NCBI RefSeq assembly: GCF_022539665.2
Contig: NC_081336.1
Location: forward strand, 8,966,778-9,030,777
Length of the DNA: 64,000 bases
Origin: Daphnia carinata
Taxonomy: Eukaryota > Arthropoda > Branchiopoda > Diplostraca > Daphniidae
Direction: 5' to 3'
Shown here: positions 21,930 to 32,146 of the stretch, piece after piece
How the letters are laid out: each line of letters opens with the position of its first letter
Position numbering within the stretch: position 1 is the first letter of the stretch
Position numbers and translations under genes: made by a program
Notes under the pieces: generated by a model
Told to the model about the DNA's origin: nothing
The model's database searches: none
Seen by the model: the letters and a program-made list of their open reading frames with translations, nothing else

Positions 21930-23818
21930 TCTGAGCTCGCTGCTAGGCGATGCAATGCGCTTTGATGACGGAAAACTAAAATAGGCAACTGTATCCCATT
22001 CTGTATTCTTTTATCTTTTACCGCTACAAAATTCAAATTTCCCACTTTCGTCACTGTTTTTACACATGTTCAATAACTTCACTTTTAATATACAAATATG
22101 ACTACATCGCCATTGAGGGTTGTCAATTCATTATCTCTTTAGCAAAATTGATTGCTCCTCATTCGACAACTTGAAAATTGAGAAGAACAATGACGCAATA
22201 AAATGAATAAAAGTATGTAACTCACATCAACAGCACAGCCATTTAATAATTCAAGTATTTAAATGACTTTTTAAAATCCCAATATTATAAGTTTATCCAT
22301 TTGTTTTTAGCCAAATTTTCTGCTTAGATTCAATTGCGTTCATGGTTTTTTAAAAGAGCATACACATGTCGAAAAGACGAGAAAATGACACTTTTCCTGG
22401 TATGGCCTTCAAATATTTGGGAAAACAAAAACCAAAAATTTATCAAATGCAGTCGGCAAGAAAGAGAGACAGCCCTTCAAACGATTTTGCCAGGCCATTT
22501 GATGATTGGGAAAGCAGCGAATCTTTCCATTTCATTCATGCCAGTTCGAGCAGTACGGTATCAACAATAGCCCACCATCCCTCCCTCTATGACGCCATCG
22601 AGGAAAAAGTCGAACAACCATTTTGATCATTTTCTATTTGATCTGAATCTGATTGCACGAGGATATCAATTATACCAACTTTGTGTTCGTTACTAAAATA
22701 CATATTTGTAAAACACTTATTTACTTGTGTTGAAAAAAAAACAACCACAAATTTTACCAGCGCAATGGAAACACTAATCGAACTGGGGATCGCCGTCCGC
22801 GCAATGAATGTCGAGATGAACGTAAGAGCGCCCATCTCGGATTTGGAGAGGGCGCTCCTTTTTTAGTAAGGTGAAAACTATGCAAGCTCAAACTAATTGA
22901 AAGTAATCAAAAAGCCAAAAAATTACGAAAAAACTAAAGCGTTCTTGACTGACTTCTGAGAGAAGGAGTCAAGTAAATCAAAAGAAAACTGGCACAACTC
23001 ACCACATGTGGGTTCTAAGATTTTCTGGAAGTGGCCCTCAAACATACACCAATGCGATCTTTTTCATAATCTAGACGTGATCGGCAATTCCTGTAGTGGA
23101 TTTCAATATCATTACAATAGTCGGCCCACACAAAAATCGGCCGCATGGCACACGAAGGTGTTCGCTGGCTGTTCACTTCATAACTTGTTTACAATTCACT
23201 TAAATTGTTCGTTTGACGAAATTTAAACTACATCATGCATCATTTGTTCACAAAATCAAATTTCACCTGATATTTGAGCAATCGTAATGGCAGTGGCGTG
23301 GATTACAACATATACACGCAGATAGCGAGCTCACAAAGCACGTTTCATTCACAGTTCTACAGCATACTGAAACAACGGGAGTTCATTGTCTGTAACCACA
23401 TAACGACGACAACAACTGTTTCATTTTCATGTCTATAACTCATCAATTACTTGTGAAAAAATAAGTACAAAATACAAAATATTTCAAAAATTCCGCGACT
23501 GAAAGAAAACGGCCTTGTTTCAACAGCAACATCAGATTGATGAATGTGCGAATTCCAAAATGGCCACCATGAAGAAGAAGAGAGTAAGGATTCGCAAACA
23601 CGTTGCCATCATTGTTTTGTTTTTTTCATTATTAGTTCTTTTATTATTTTTGCTTTTTTTTTCCGTGGTTATAATTTCGTGTATTTATTTGAATTTTGGT
23701 TTCATTTTTCTTCTTTTTCTCTTCTTCGGATATTTTGACAATTTGGCAAACGATACCATGTGATTGTGACCATGGCCTACTATAATCACGGCCTGTCAAC
23801 GCTCAATACCCCCAGCGC
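21930..23818. repeat. left-arm 3' flank with ankyrin relic
   Basis: 21950-22640 is the duplicated 3' flank. An 86-codon frame at 22366-22626 has copies at 4400-4700 and, reversed, 34440-34700, and those carry stops, so I do not call it a gene. 22610-22920 is the shared broken ankyrin relic (AMETLIELGI). 22930-23760 is the conserved block mirrored at 32210-33060. Confidence 0.5.
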
Positions 23819-24038
23819 CTAAAACTGCATTGCCAGAGGGGCGTAATACCCCAAATTGAATTCCACTTTCCACAGCATGATTCCACCCATTCTGATTTCC
23901 TTCATTTTTGCTACTGATTGGCAATGGGAGAAAGGTACTACCGGCGTAGTACCTCCACCAGAATTCCACTTTCCACAGCCTCTTTCCACTTACTTTAATT
24001 GTGTATTTGTTACCAAACAGTGGAAAGTGGAGCTCGAA
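23819..24038 (+). mobile_element. truncated inverted-repeat (MITE-like) element, left copy
   Basis: It begins CTAAAACTGCATTGCCAG and matches the reverse complement of the complete copy at 31891-32146. The right terminal repeat is cut: after GAGCTCGA the sequence changes abruptly to DNA matching the NACHT upstream region. It contains no protein-coding potential. The internal palindrome GGTACTACCGGCGTAGTACC, seen in both copies with small changes, is present. Confidence 0.7.
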
Positions 24039-24148
24039 ATCTAACAACGTGGCCTACACCAACTACTCCAGACGCCTGAGTGGTCAACTTGCACATCCTG
24101 AGTCCTGATACCAGACTGTAGTGGCAGTAGTGTCGATGTGTGCAATTA

Positions 24149-24248
24149 NNNNNNNNNNNNNNNNNNNNNNNNNNNNNNNNNNNNNNNNNNNNNNNNNNNN
24201 NNNNNNNNNNNNNNNNNNNNNNNNNNNNNNNNNNNNNNNNNNNNNNNN
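24149..24248. other. assembly gap (100 N)
   Basis: Exactly 100 N separate the end of the left inverted-repeat arm from unique sequence. The size is probably a placeholder, so the true distance and content are unknown. Confidence 0.95.
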
Positions 24249-25694
24249 CACAATCACAATCTTATCGTTTTAGTTGGTAAATAATGACGTCATTTGGCAC
24301 TTACCTAATTTCGATCCGAGCCAGAAGGCGTATACACAACACGAAAAATGAATGACCTGGTTTTTTCAGCCTGTGACAAAAAATGTGCACTAAATGTCCG
24401 CAGCACACGCGGAGACGAATTGAAATGTGCGACCACCTTTGTCATCAACCACCTGCCTACTAACTCAACAAACCTAGCGGAAGTCGTCTGAATTGCTAAA
24501 CGAAACTGCCCTAAACCGGGTTATGAAACACCGAAGCCAAAGAGATATGAGCGGAACGAATGGATCAGTCTTATGTGGGCCGTCGCTGATAAGGCAAAGG
24601 CTGTCGAAATGTTTCGCCCTTTGGCTTTAAATCATGTCTGTGTATATCACAAAACTATTGTCAACCCGAATCTCCTACTCTTAACCGCCGTCAGCTCACG
24701 AAACGATGCGCGTCCTTTACTTTCATCTAAAGGGAACCAGTCGCCCCTAGGCCTCTTGCTTAAACTTTCTTTTACCTGCGTCATTGCGTATCCCTTATTT
24801 GCCTACGTATGCAGTCGTGACGTATAAAACTGTCGTCTCCTTTGTTGGGTGAGTGGCACAGACGGCCCGTGGCCCCATTTGGGATTCTGACCATTTATAG
24901 GTACTTTTCAGGGCAACAGCTCAGACTCGTTTATAGAACTTGCACGCTAAACTATGGTCTCCTATCATTCTGGATGGGATTTTAAATAACATCCATGTCG
25001 ATTACCTTTCCTGCCATCTACGTGTAAAAAAATGTAACAATCAAATTTGGAGTGGCATTTACATAGCTTTCTTTACCTCTATTCAAGATTGTGATTCATA
25101 TTTCCAACCAAATTTTCCAATTTTCCTGCCTTAGTCGTCCAATTCATCCGCCAATTACGTTCCTTCTGTACGGTATCAGCCTCGGAATTCCATTCGAAGA
25201 GCTTGTCTGGTAACAAAGGCAATGTTAAATGACGTCTTAAAGACAGGGGATTCCAAACAACTTTAGACTACATAGGCCAGCAAGTGTATGCTGCATATCC
25301 AGCAATAATTCGCGGCAGCCAAAAAGTCTCCCTGACGCCAAGTGGTAGGCCACACCGGGATGGTTCGTGTGTTCTCTGTTGGGTGTCCTGAGTTGTATTC
25401 GTGAGCTAAAGAAAGATTGGATAAAGTTCATTCAGAAACGTTTCGAAAATGAGATGTACCAATCGTTTAGCCAAAGCCAAACTCACTTGTATTGATTCAT
25501 CATGATAACCGATTGGTGGTTTAAGACATCGGTTAGAAAAGATTCAATACTTTCTCCTACATTACCTTCACACCCTTACGTTCACGAGTGCACTGTGCCA
25601 GAAAGGACAAGGCTAACTGCTTTTCTACCTCCTTGTCCACCTGAACTTTTCTCTTCCAGAAGAGGGTGTGACGATCGTGACGTTCGGATAGTGT
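24249..25694. other. spacer between gap and NACHT gene
   Basis: No supported gene. 25200-25450 is a diverged copy of 63060-63290, which is likewise just downstream of a NACHT gene, so it is the duplicated 3' flank of that family. The open frame at 24573-24827 has no motif I recognise. Confidence 0.5.
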
Positions 25695-28600
25695 TCAACA
25701 ATCGTAAGTGAAGGACAAAAAATTGTTGATTCCATTTAGAATATTTTCGCGATCGATGGCATCCAAATCGGCGAGCATTGCCTCAGCCATCTTCTCTCCC
25801 CCTCTTGCCATAGGATAAAATATGACGGGAATACCATCGATTTCGTGGAGCACCAATTCTTTCACGGCATTTCTGTCCAGTTTCTCCGAGACGCATTTAA
25901 AAAATGTGTTCATTTTCGCAACGTTGTTCGTCCCGGCTTCGTCACATAGGTGAAGAAGCATCTCAGCCCATATGCTAAGCGTCTTCTCCGTTGTCGTGGA
26001 AACCTGCAACGTCGTGATGTTTTCCACGAATTGTTCAAGTTGCTGAGCATCGCAGTATTTGATTAAAAATCTCAAAGTGTTTAATCGTTTGTAAATTGAA
26101 TCTCCTGGTCCTCCAAAATAGGTTTTGTGATGTTGAAGCACTTCCTCAATGAATTCGGCAGCTTTTTGTTCAATAACTTGTTGCATCTCATTTCGCATTT
26201 CTTCCGGCAACATGTCCAGCCGCCCGCCAATGTCATCTCCCCAAGACATAGCTTTCATTAAGAGAGGAAATCCATCCATCTCGTGGGTCAGCAACTTTTT
26301 CACGGCCTCCCAACCGAAAATTACCGAAATAATTTTTAATATTTCGTTTGTCTCCGCCACCTCACAATGTTCAAAGATGTAACTCCATACACAGCGCTCT
26401 TGCCCATCAATCAAACGAGCCGATGTGAGAATATTGACGCATCCGCTGAGTTGCACTTCTTTGCTGCCATAATCCAAGTAAAATCGTAAGATGTTACTGT
26501 AATGTTTGGCGATTGAGGGATTAGGTAACTTTCTCCTAGAATCGTGGTTGATGAACGAGTCGTGTGTCATTGGTTCAGCCTTTTCTTTCCACTCCTTTTT
26601 AATTTCCTCTTGGCTTTTTTCTGGTAAACATTTCAACACGGTCTGGACTATTTTTTGTGGCAGATGAAGAACAACGTAGCCCTGATCGTCTTCGTGGAGC
26701 AAAAGTTGCTTAGCGCAGTCCCCTCGTTGTTTATCTAACACGATTTTTTGAGTCAAACATTCGAAAATGGTTTTGACGTCTTCTAGAGACGTCAAACAAA
26801 GAGAAAAAGAAATTTCTGCCGATCGTAGAAAACGTCCCCAAAAATCTTCAAGAGTGATTATTTTCACGAAATCCAAGAGTTGTGCTTCGTTAAAATGCCT
26901 CAAAAAACTTGACAGCATATGAAAATTCCAGGGTATGTCAACCATAAGCAAACGCTTGGTGAAGGGACCAGCGCCTTCTACAGATAACAACCCCTGCAGA
27001 TTTTCGGCATCCATGTTTAGTAAATCACCCGTTAGTATTAAATTGTTGAATCTTAAGTCTTGGTAGAAAATCAGGTCATGCAGAATTTTGTAGTCTACAA
27101 CACCATCTCGATCGACGACGATCTTCACCATGGCGTTGAATATATTTTCCGACCTCGATCCTATGCAGAAGATAGGTTCCGTTGAAAATGTAGGTGTGGT
27201 TGTTACCAGGTCAACTAGACAAGCATGTCCTAATTTTTCCTTGACGACCTCCAATACCAGTTGAAATATTTCTACATTGTGCGATTCCAGGGCGTGCTCT
27301 AGTGACCGGTAAATGGGCCCGTTTAACTCAGTTAGCTCGCCCATCAGTGCGTTGGGAAATATGTCTTTGACAAAGGCCAACAGTTTGGAACAGACTTCCT
27401 CGTGATTTTTAGCAGCGGCAAAGTAAAACGGAGTGTTGGCCTCAAGCAGCACCTTGTTCACTTGTTGTTTAGCTCCATCGTCGAGTTTCGGCTGACGAAA
27501 TCTTGCTAATATTTGGTCGACTATGTCGACGTCTCCGTAGAAGGCTGCTCCGTGAAGAAGAGTCATGCCATAGTCATCCCTTTTCAAAAGAATGTCGAGG
27601 TCAGTCGGGATGGCGTCCTCTTCCTCTATTCGACACGGTTGGTAAATATTCTGAAATGCTTCCGGCTCTTTTGATAAAACAACGGTGTAAAGTTGGGCGA
27701 GAACAGTAGACAGTTTTAGATCGTGTAAAATCTTCAGAGTATTGGCGATTTGCCCTCCATTCATCATTTGTTCTTTAGACCGGAAAACTTCAATTAACAA
27801 ATTGATGAAGTTCAAATCGTCCGAATAAGCTTTCGATTTGGACAGAAACTGCAGAAATCTATCCAGATGACTACGATAGTGGTCATGGCAAATCAAAAAT
27901 CCCAAAATTTTTACGATATTGTTTTTATTATTTTTGTGTCCAACGAGACAGTCACACAACAATAAAAATATGTTGTCTTTCCCATTCGAAACCGAGGAAA
28001 AGAAGGCATTGGTGACCAAAAATTTTTTATCCGTTTTTAAAAGATTTTCAGTAAATTTCTTGAGTCGATACGGTAATTGACGATTATCGATTTTATCACG
28101 CCAATTTTTATTCTCGTCCATATCATCGACCAAAGTCTTCACCATGCCATCGAAAAACACTTGAACTCCGTCGTATTGCTTTGAGGCCAAGATTTTGTTC
28201 AGAATCAAGTTTCGAATGGGTTCTTTTTCCAACAGTTTGTTGTGACGTTCGTCATCGGGATGAAATCCTTCGTAAAGATATTTGGCGACAAAATACTCGG
28301 CAAACGTCCGATGCATGAATTTCTGTCGCATTCCGTCGCTATTAGAAAACGTTAACCCAAATTTCAGCGTGTTTTTTGCAAGAATACTTTCTTCTTGAGC
28401 CACATCATAACTGGATTTGTGCGAAGATTTCGTTGGCCACAACATTTCGAGGATATTTGGTTCTGTGATGATGGTTTCCAATGCCAATTTAGTTAAACGC
28501 GATTCGACTTTCTTCCGCAAAATCTCAAACGCGTGATCCTTCATCTCATCGGATTTGGAAGTGTTGGTTTTTTCTACTAGAAATATTTTGCGTTTTGTTT

Positions 28601-29765
28601 CCATCAATTTGTTGTACAGACTTACTAAATCGAATTTCTCTTTGTCAAACAGACCCGGTTGCTCAGATTGTCGAATTACATCCCCTGTGCTTTGCACAAT
28701 TTCGTCAACATTTTGCTGGTAGCACTCGGCAAGAATTCTGCATAGCAAAGGAATTCCGATGAGAGCTCTTTTGTCGTCTTTCAGAGTCTTCGACACCTCA
28801 TTCACTAGCCATTTGGCAAATTCGTCAATCTTCTTCATCTTCATTTCTTGCACACCATCTTGCACTCTATCTGGCAGTTTCAATTCTTTCTTCCAATACT
28901 TGGTCAGGCAATCGATCTGGTCCTCTTCGTTAAAGTTTTCCAAATAATAAGCCAACTGACCTAATTCGTATTGCAAATGGTGGGCCACGTGGGAGCGGGT
29001 AGTGACGTACAGTTGAATGCCCTTCTTTTGAATGAATTTCATCATTTGAATCGCAATATCTTGGCATTTTTCACCGATTTCATCGTAGCCATCTAACATG
29101 AAAACGATCTGCTCGCCCGTCTCCAACCGGTTAGTCAGCAACGAGCAAGAAAACGGACTTTCACTGTCAACAACGTGAAGATATTTGATGAGGAATCCAA
29201 TCAAATCAGGTGTGCTTCTATCGAGTTTCAATATGGCGTCAGAATGTTTAACTAAATTCACTCTGATAACCCAACAGTCAGGCTTCTTCTTCTTTATTTC
29301 ACTGTAGAAGTGGGAGAGGAGAGTCGATTTGCCTGTTCCAGCCACTCCGCATATGATAACAACCGGATGCTCCTTGTCAAACTGAATCAAATGGCTCTCT
29401 TCATAAATTTCGCCTGAAGTTGGGTCGCTCATTTTTGTTATGTTTTCCCAAATTTGTCTGCGGCGCTTGTCGTCGACCAACCACTCGATTTGGCCCTGGG
29501 ATGTGATTTTGAATTCCTCATTTAGTTTTCCCTTAGTGCATCCCAAACGCTCTTCTAGATCAGCTATGAAACGTTCATGCAAATTACAAGATTTGCCAAA
29601 TGCAAATTTTCCTCGTCTCTTGATGTAGAGGGATTCAGAGAATTCTTCGGGTTTAGTTTCAACTAAACGCCCCACAGATTCATTTTCCCTTTGGGTGACG
29701 TTGTCATTGTAGCCAGAGCCTGGACCATCATATTCTTTTTTTTCGGATGTCATTTCGCAAATCAT
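25695..29765 (-). CDS. NACHT domain STAND-type NTPase with ankyrin and C-terminal repeats
   Basis: Single uninterrupted frame of 1356 codons. An N-terminal region of unknown fold (about 1-130) is followed by a NACHT NTPase: Walker A GVAGTGKST at about 140-148, Walker B IVFMLDGYDE at 220-229, and a YVTTR sensor-like motif near 253. A winged-helix signature (HRTFAEYFVAKYL) lies near 480. Ankyrin-like units (MTLLHGAAFYG and PFYFAAAKNHEE) follow, then a long helical C-terminus with a repeated module (VKKLLTHEMDGFPLL, VKELVLHEIDGIPVI). By family analogy it is an intracellular oligomerising sensor of the NLR kind. It is close to the gene at 52105-56676 but lacks two internal segments of that protein, both in frame. 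Start: ATG at 29765, with a second ATG four codons later; the paralogue has the same pair. Confidence 0.9.
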   Translation of the reverse strand: MICEMTSEKKEYDGPGSGYNDNVTQRENESVGRLVETKPEEFSESLYIKRRGKFAFGKSCNLHERFIADLEERLGCTKGKLNEEFKITSQGQIEWLVDDKRRRQIWENITKMSDPTSGEIYEESHLIQFDKEHPVVIICGVAGTGKSTLLSHFYSEIKKKKPDCWVIRVNLVKHSDAILKLDRSTPDLIGFLIKYLHVVDSESPFSCSLLTNRLETGEQIVFMLDGYDEIGEKCQDIAIQMMKFIQKKGIQLYVTTRSHVAHHLQYELGQLAYYLENFNEEDQIDCLTKYWKKELKLPDRVQDGVQEMKMKKIDEFAKWLVNEVSKTLKDDKRALIGIPLLCRILAECYQQNVDEIVQSTGDVIRQSEQPGLFDKEKFDLVSLYNKLMETKRKIFLVEKTNTSKSDEMKDHAFEILRKKVESRLTKLALETIITEPNILEMLWPTKSSHKSSYDVAQEESILAKNTLKFGLTFSNSDGMRQKFMHRTFAEYFVAKYLYEGFHPDDERHNKLLEKEPIRNLILNKILASKQYDGVQVFFDGMVKTLVDDMDENKNWRDKIDNRQLPYRLKKFTENLLKTDKKFLVTNAFFSSVSNGKDNIFLLLCDCLVGHKNNKNNIVKILGFLICHDHYRSHLDRFLQFLSKSKAYSDDLNFINLLIEVFRSKEQMMNGGQIANTLKILHDLKLSTVLAQLYTVVLSKEPEAFQNIYQPCRIEEEDAIPTDLDILLKRDDYGMTLLHGAAFYGDVDIVDQILARFRQPKLDDGAKQQVNKVLLEANTPFYFAAAKNHEEVCSKLLAFVKDIFPNALMGELTELNGPIYRSLEHALESHNVEIFQLVLEVVKEKLGHACLVDLVTTTPTFSTEPIFCIGSRSENIFNAMVKIVVDRDGVVDYKILHDLIFYQDLRFNNLILTGDLLNMDAENLQGLLSVEGAGPFTKRLLMVDIPWNFHMLSSFLRHFNEAQLLDFVKIITLEDFWGRFLRSAEISFSLCLTSLEDVKTIFECLTQKIVLDKQRGDCAKQLLLHEDDQGYVVLHLPQKIVQTVLKCLPEKSQEEIKKEWKEKAEPMTHDSFINHDSRRKLPNPSIAKHYSNILRFYLDYGSKEVQLSGCVNILTSARLIDGQERCVWSYIFEHCEVAETNEILKIISVIFGWEAVKKLLTHEMDGFPLLMKAMSWGDDIGGRLDMLPEEMRNEMQQVIEQKAAEFIEEVLQHHKTYFGGPGDSIYKRLNTLRFLIKYCDAQQLEQFVENITTLQVSTTTEKTLSIWAEMLLHLCDEAGTNNVAKMNTFFKCVSEKLDRNAVKELVLHEIDGIPVIFYPMARGGEKMAEAMLADLDAIDRENILNGINNFLSFTYDC

Positions 29766-31890
29766 CGGACCGTTTCTCTAACCAAAATGAGGAACTTGGA
29801 AACTCTAAATGGAATGTAAAATCATTTCACATCCGTGAGTTGAAGAATTTGCTTTAAATAAAATGTTACCACTTTTGTCGAGGCTAAAGACTTTTATCTT
29901 GGCAGATAATGCCAATAGAAGATAACGTTATCTCGATGGACGCCGGTGGATTTCAGTCCTCTTTTGAAGACGATCCAAAACTAAAATACTGTTGCAAAGA
30001 CTAGCAAAGAGAACACAACGCTGGTCACCGGTTTATTGCGTGATTCTTTGTGCTTTGTGCCCCCTCCCCCACCGCGTGACTTGATTTGAGTTTGTTCGCG
30101 AGCAGTTGGGGTTACTAAATAAGATTAGCTTCCTTACCTTGTTAGAGATTACTGATGATGACGATCAATCAACAAACGGGTCGCATCACGAAGAGATGCG
30201 CTCGTCACAATTCACAGTTTCAACCAAGTTGGGGAGCTGCAACTTTTTGAAACATTGTTAAGCAACAAACGATACAGAAATGCCAAGAAACTTTACCATT
30301 ACCCAGTACCAAATAGTGTATGTAGATAAGGATAGCTATCTTTGCCGCGATTTCGAAATGTCGATCACATAACAGCGTAACTTGATTTCAATAACACGCT
30401 GATTATGCGCGGCGTAGGTGTGGGACGCTCATTACCGGCGACGGTCCCCTGCCACTCCTCTAACAATTTCTGTAATTATTGGGCCAATCGCGTCGTATAT
30501 GTCATCTGGCTATCGTCAGCATCCACGTTCCCCGTACATAAATGTTTCTGGAAAGTCTAAAGTTTGCCCTTTCGATGGTTATCTATTCATGTTTTGGCCA
30601 GCACATCGCAGCGAAAGGAGGACATTTGTAAGATTAATACCTCGCTTAATTGAGTTCTTGGAATGGATGTATTCCGGGTCTACTGTTATTTTTGGAGTCA
30701 TTCGAATTCAGAAAGGGGCGGTTCAAAGAGGCGCTCCACAAGCAAAATGTTCCTGTATCAGAAACGCCTGTTTGTTGACGAAATTGATAACACTGCCATT
30801 GATTAGCTTAGTTCTTCTGAATCAACTTTTTATGTTCAAATGTACCAAGAAACACTGAACCAGATGCACTTCTCCCAATAAGATCATTGTGATCAAATCC
30901 ACCTGAATACCAATGACATTAGTTGAGAAACAATGTGAGGATATTAAAAATTATGACTGAATTTGAACCTGTCATCATGGATTTATGCAAGCTGCTTGGC
31001 AAAAATCCTCTGATTGGTGCTGGGCTGCCTTATCTGTAACCAGACTGCTTTGAAATGATCATTCAGATTAACTTTAATGCATAAGGTTGATGATGAATGT
31101 AACACAGCTGAGAAGATGCATGTCATCCACTATCTTTTGAAACATCATTTGGTTGACTCTGTGCTTTCCACTAATGGCAGCGCTTTTCTGTCTCAGGTGC
31201 CTAGGCTGTTAGCATACGAGGGAGTCTATAAACATACAGAATGTAATAAAGAAGAATATTACTACTCCCGTAAAAAGGGGCTAATAATGAGCATGTTTTG
31301 GATAAAATGACAAAACGTGTGTGAAATTCATGTCCTGCAAATATGAAAACAGTGTAACTGCAGATTGAAGAACAGTAAGTTCATCTCACAATTTGTTTCA
31401 AAGCCTGAAAATTGTACATCTGAAATCTGAATGCTAGTTAAGCTGAGTAGTTCAATGAGGCACAGAATCGTTGTTTGTTCTACCTTTACTCAGCCCTTAG
31501 TCTTTGAAGTTTACAGCTTTTGACGCTATAAAAGTAAACAAAAAGTTATTGATAACTAAGTATTTGTAATAAAAATAAATAAATAAACTAATGACGGCTT
31601 GGCGCGTAATGGCACACATCGACACTACTGCCACTACAGTCTGGTATCAGGACTCAGGATGTGCAAGTTGACCACTCAGGCGTCTCGAGTAGTTGGTGTA
31701 GGCCACGTTGTTAGATTCCATCAAGTGTATGTTTGAGGTCAACGTTACCATTAATAGCTTATCATTTACTTTTAGTCTCCTGGGAAAGTAAAGAAGAATT
31801 TGGCTGTTGGTCGTAATAACGAGTGTTGCTGTCTACAAGCTGACGTCATTACAGCAGGAATGGAAGCCCAAGGCAATTGTTTGATTGCCG
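29766..31890 (-). repeat. NACHT 5'-flank duplication unit, copy 1, with kinase relic
   Basis: The block is paralogous to 56677 to about 58965 and about 60740-62715. Reading the minus strand through 30560-30750, decayed kinase exon-2 sequence can be followed (IHSKN, then a degenerate catalytic loop ending NVLL) with several stops. The outer end, 31606-31715, is also present reversed at 24041-24148. No intact gene is seen. Confidence 0.55.
29894..29933. promoter_or_regulatory. two inverted GATA-site pairs upstream of NACHT gene
   Basis: Within 40 nt lie TTATCT-TGGC-AGATAA (29894-29909) and the perfect palindrome AGATAACGTTATCT (29920-29933). Both are inverted pairs of the GATA-factor core. The second is conserved exactly in the other NACHT flank (56828-56841) at almost the same distance from the start codon (about 155 and 152 nt). 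GATA factors activate gut, fat-body and blood-cell immune genes in arthropods; the role here is inferred. Confidence 0.4.
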
Positions 31891-32146
31891 CTAAAACTAA
31901 ATTGCCAGAGGGGCGTAATACCCCAAATCGAGCTCCACTTTCCACTGTTTGGTAACAGATACACAATTGAAGTAAGTGGAAAGAGGCTGTGGAAAGTGGA
32001 ATTCTGGTGGAGGTACTACGCCGGTAGTACCTCTCCCCCATTGCCAATCAGTGGCAAAAATGAAGGAAATCAGAATGGGTGGAATCATGCTTTGGAAAGT
32101 GGAATTCAATTTGGGGTATTACGCCTCTCTGGCAATGCAGTTTTAG
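31891..32146. mobile_element. complete MITE-like element with about 53-bp terminal inverted repeats
   Basis: The 256-bp element starts CTAAAACTAAATTGCCAG and ends with the complement, CTGGCAATGCAGTTTTAG. The terminal repeats extend about 53 bp with roughly six mismatches, and a second inner palindrome is centred near 32026. It has no coding capacity, as expected of a non-autonomous DNA transposon. It lies exactly where similarity to the NACHT flank copies stops and the inverted-repeat arm begins. I could not identify a clean target-site duplication, and the superfamily is unknown. Confidence 0.75.

Larger units (their letters stand above)
16727..24148 (+). repeat. left arm of large inverted duplication
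   Basis: The arm matches the reverse complement of 31606 to about 40310 through many checked points: 16740-17055 with 40300-39953, 17200-17480 with 39540-39820, 20314-21929 with 36684-35292, 23008-23230 with 32773-32995, and 24041-24148 with 31606-31715. Identity looks high in most blocks. The left arm lacks roughly 900 bp present in the right arm (around 33740-34440), and the arms differ by small indels. The arm runs right up to the assembly gap. Confidence 0.85.

Noticed and set aside
22366-22626. 86-codon frame beginning MSKRRENDTF
   Set aside because: Paralogous stretches at 4400-4700 and, reversed, 34440-34700 have frame breaks and stops, so it is probably noncoding repeat.
23563-23600. 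Possible start exon ATGGCCACC... ending at a GTAAGG donor
   Set aside because: Of five copies in the window, three have a stop within six codons, and no conserved second exon was found.
24380-24500. Chemosensory-protein-like CTKC motif after the gap
   Set aside because: Only a few residues fit, in two different frames with stops; no signal peptide or further cysteines.
30418-30858. 146-codon plus-strand frame
   Set aside because: It is antisense to the decayed kinase sequence; the kinase reading on the minus strand explains it better.
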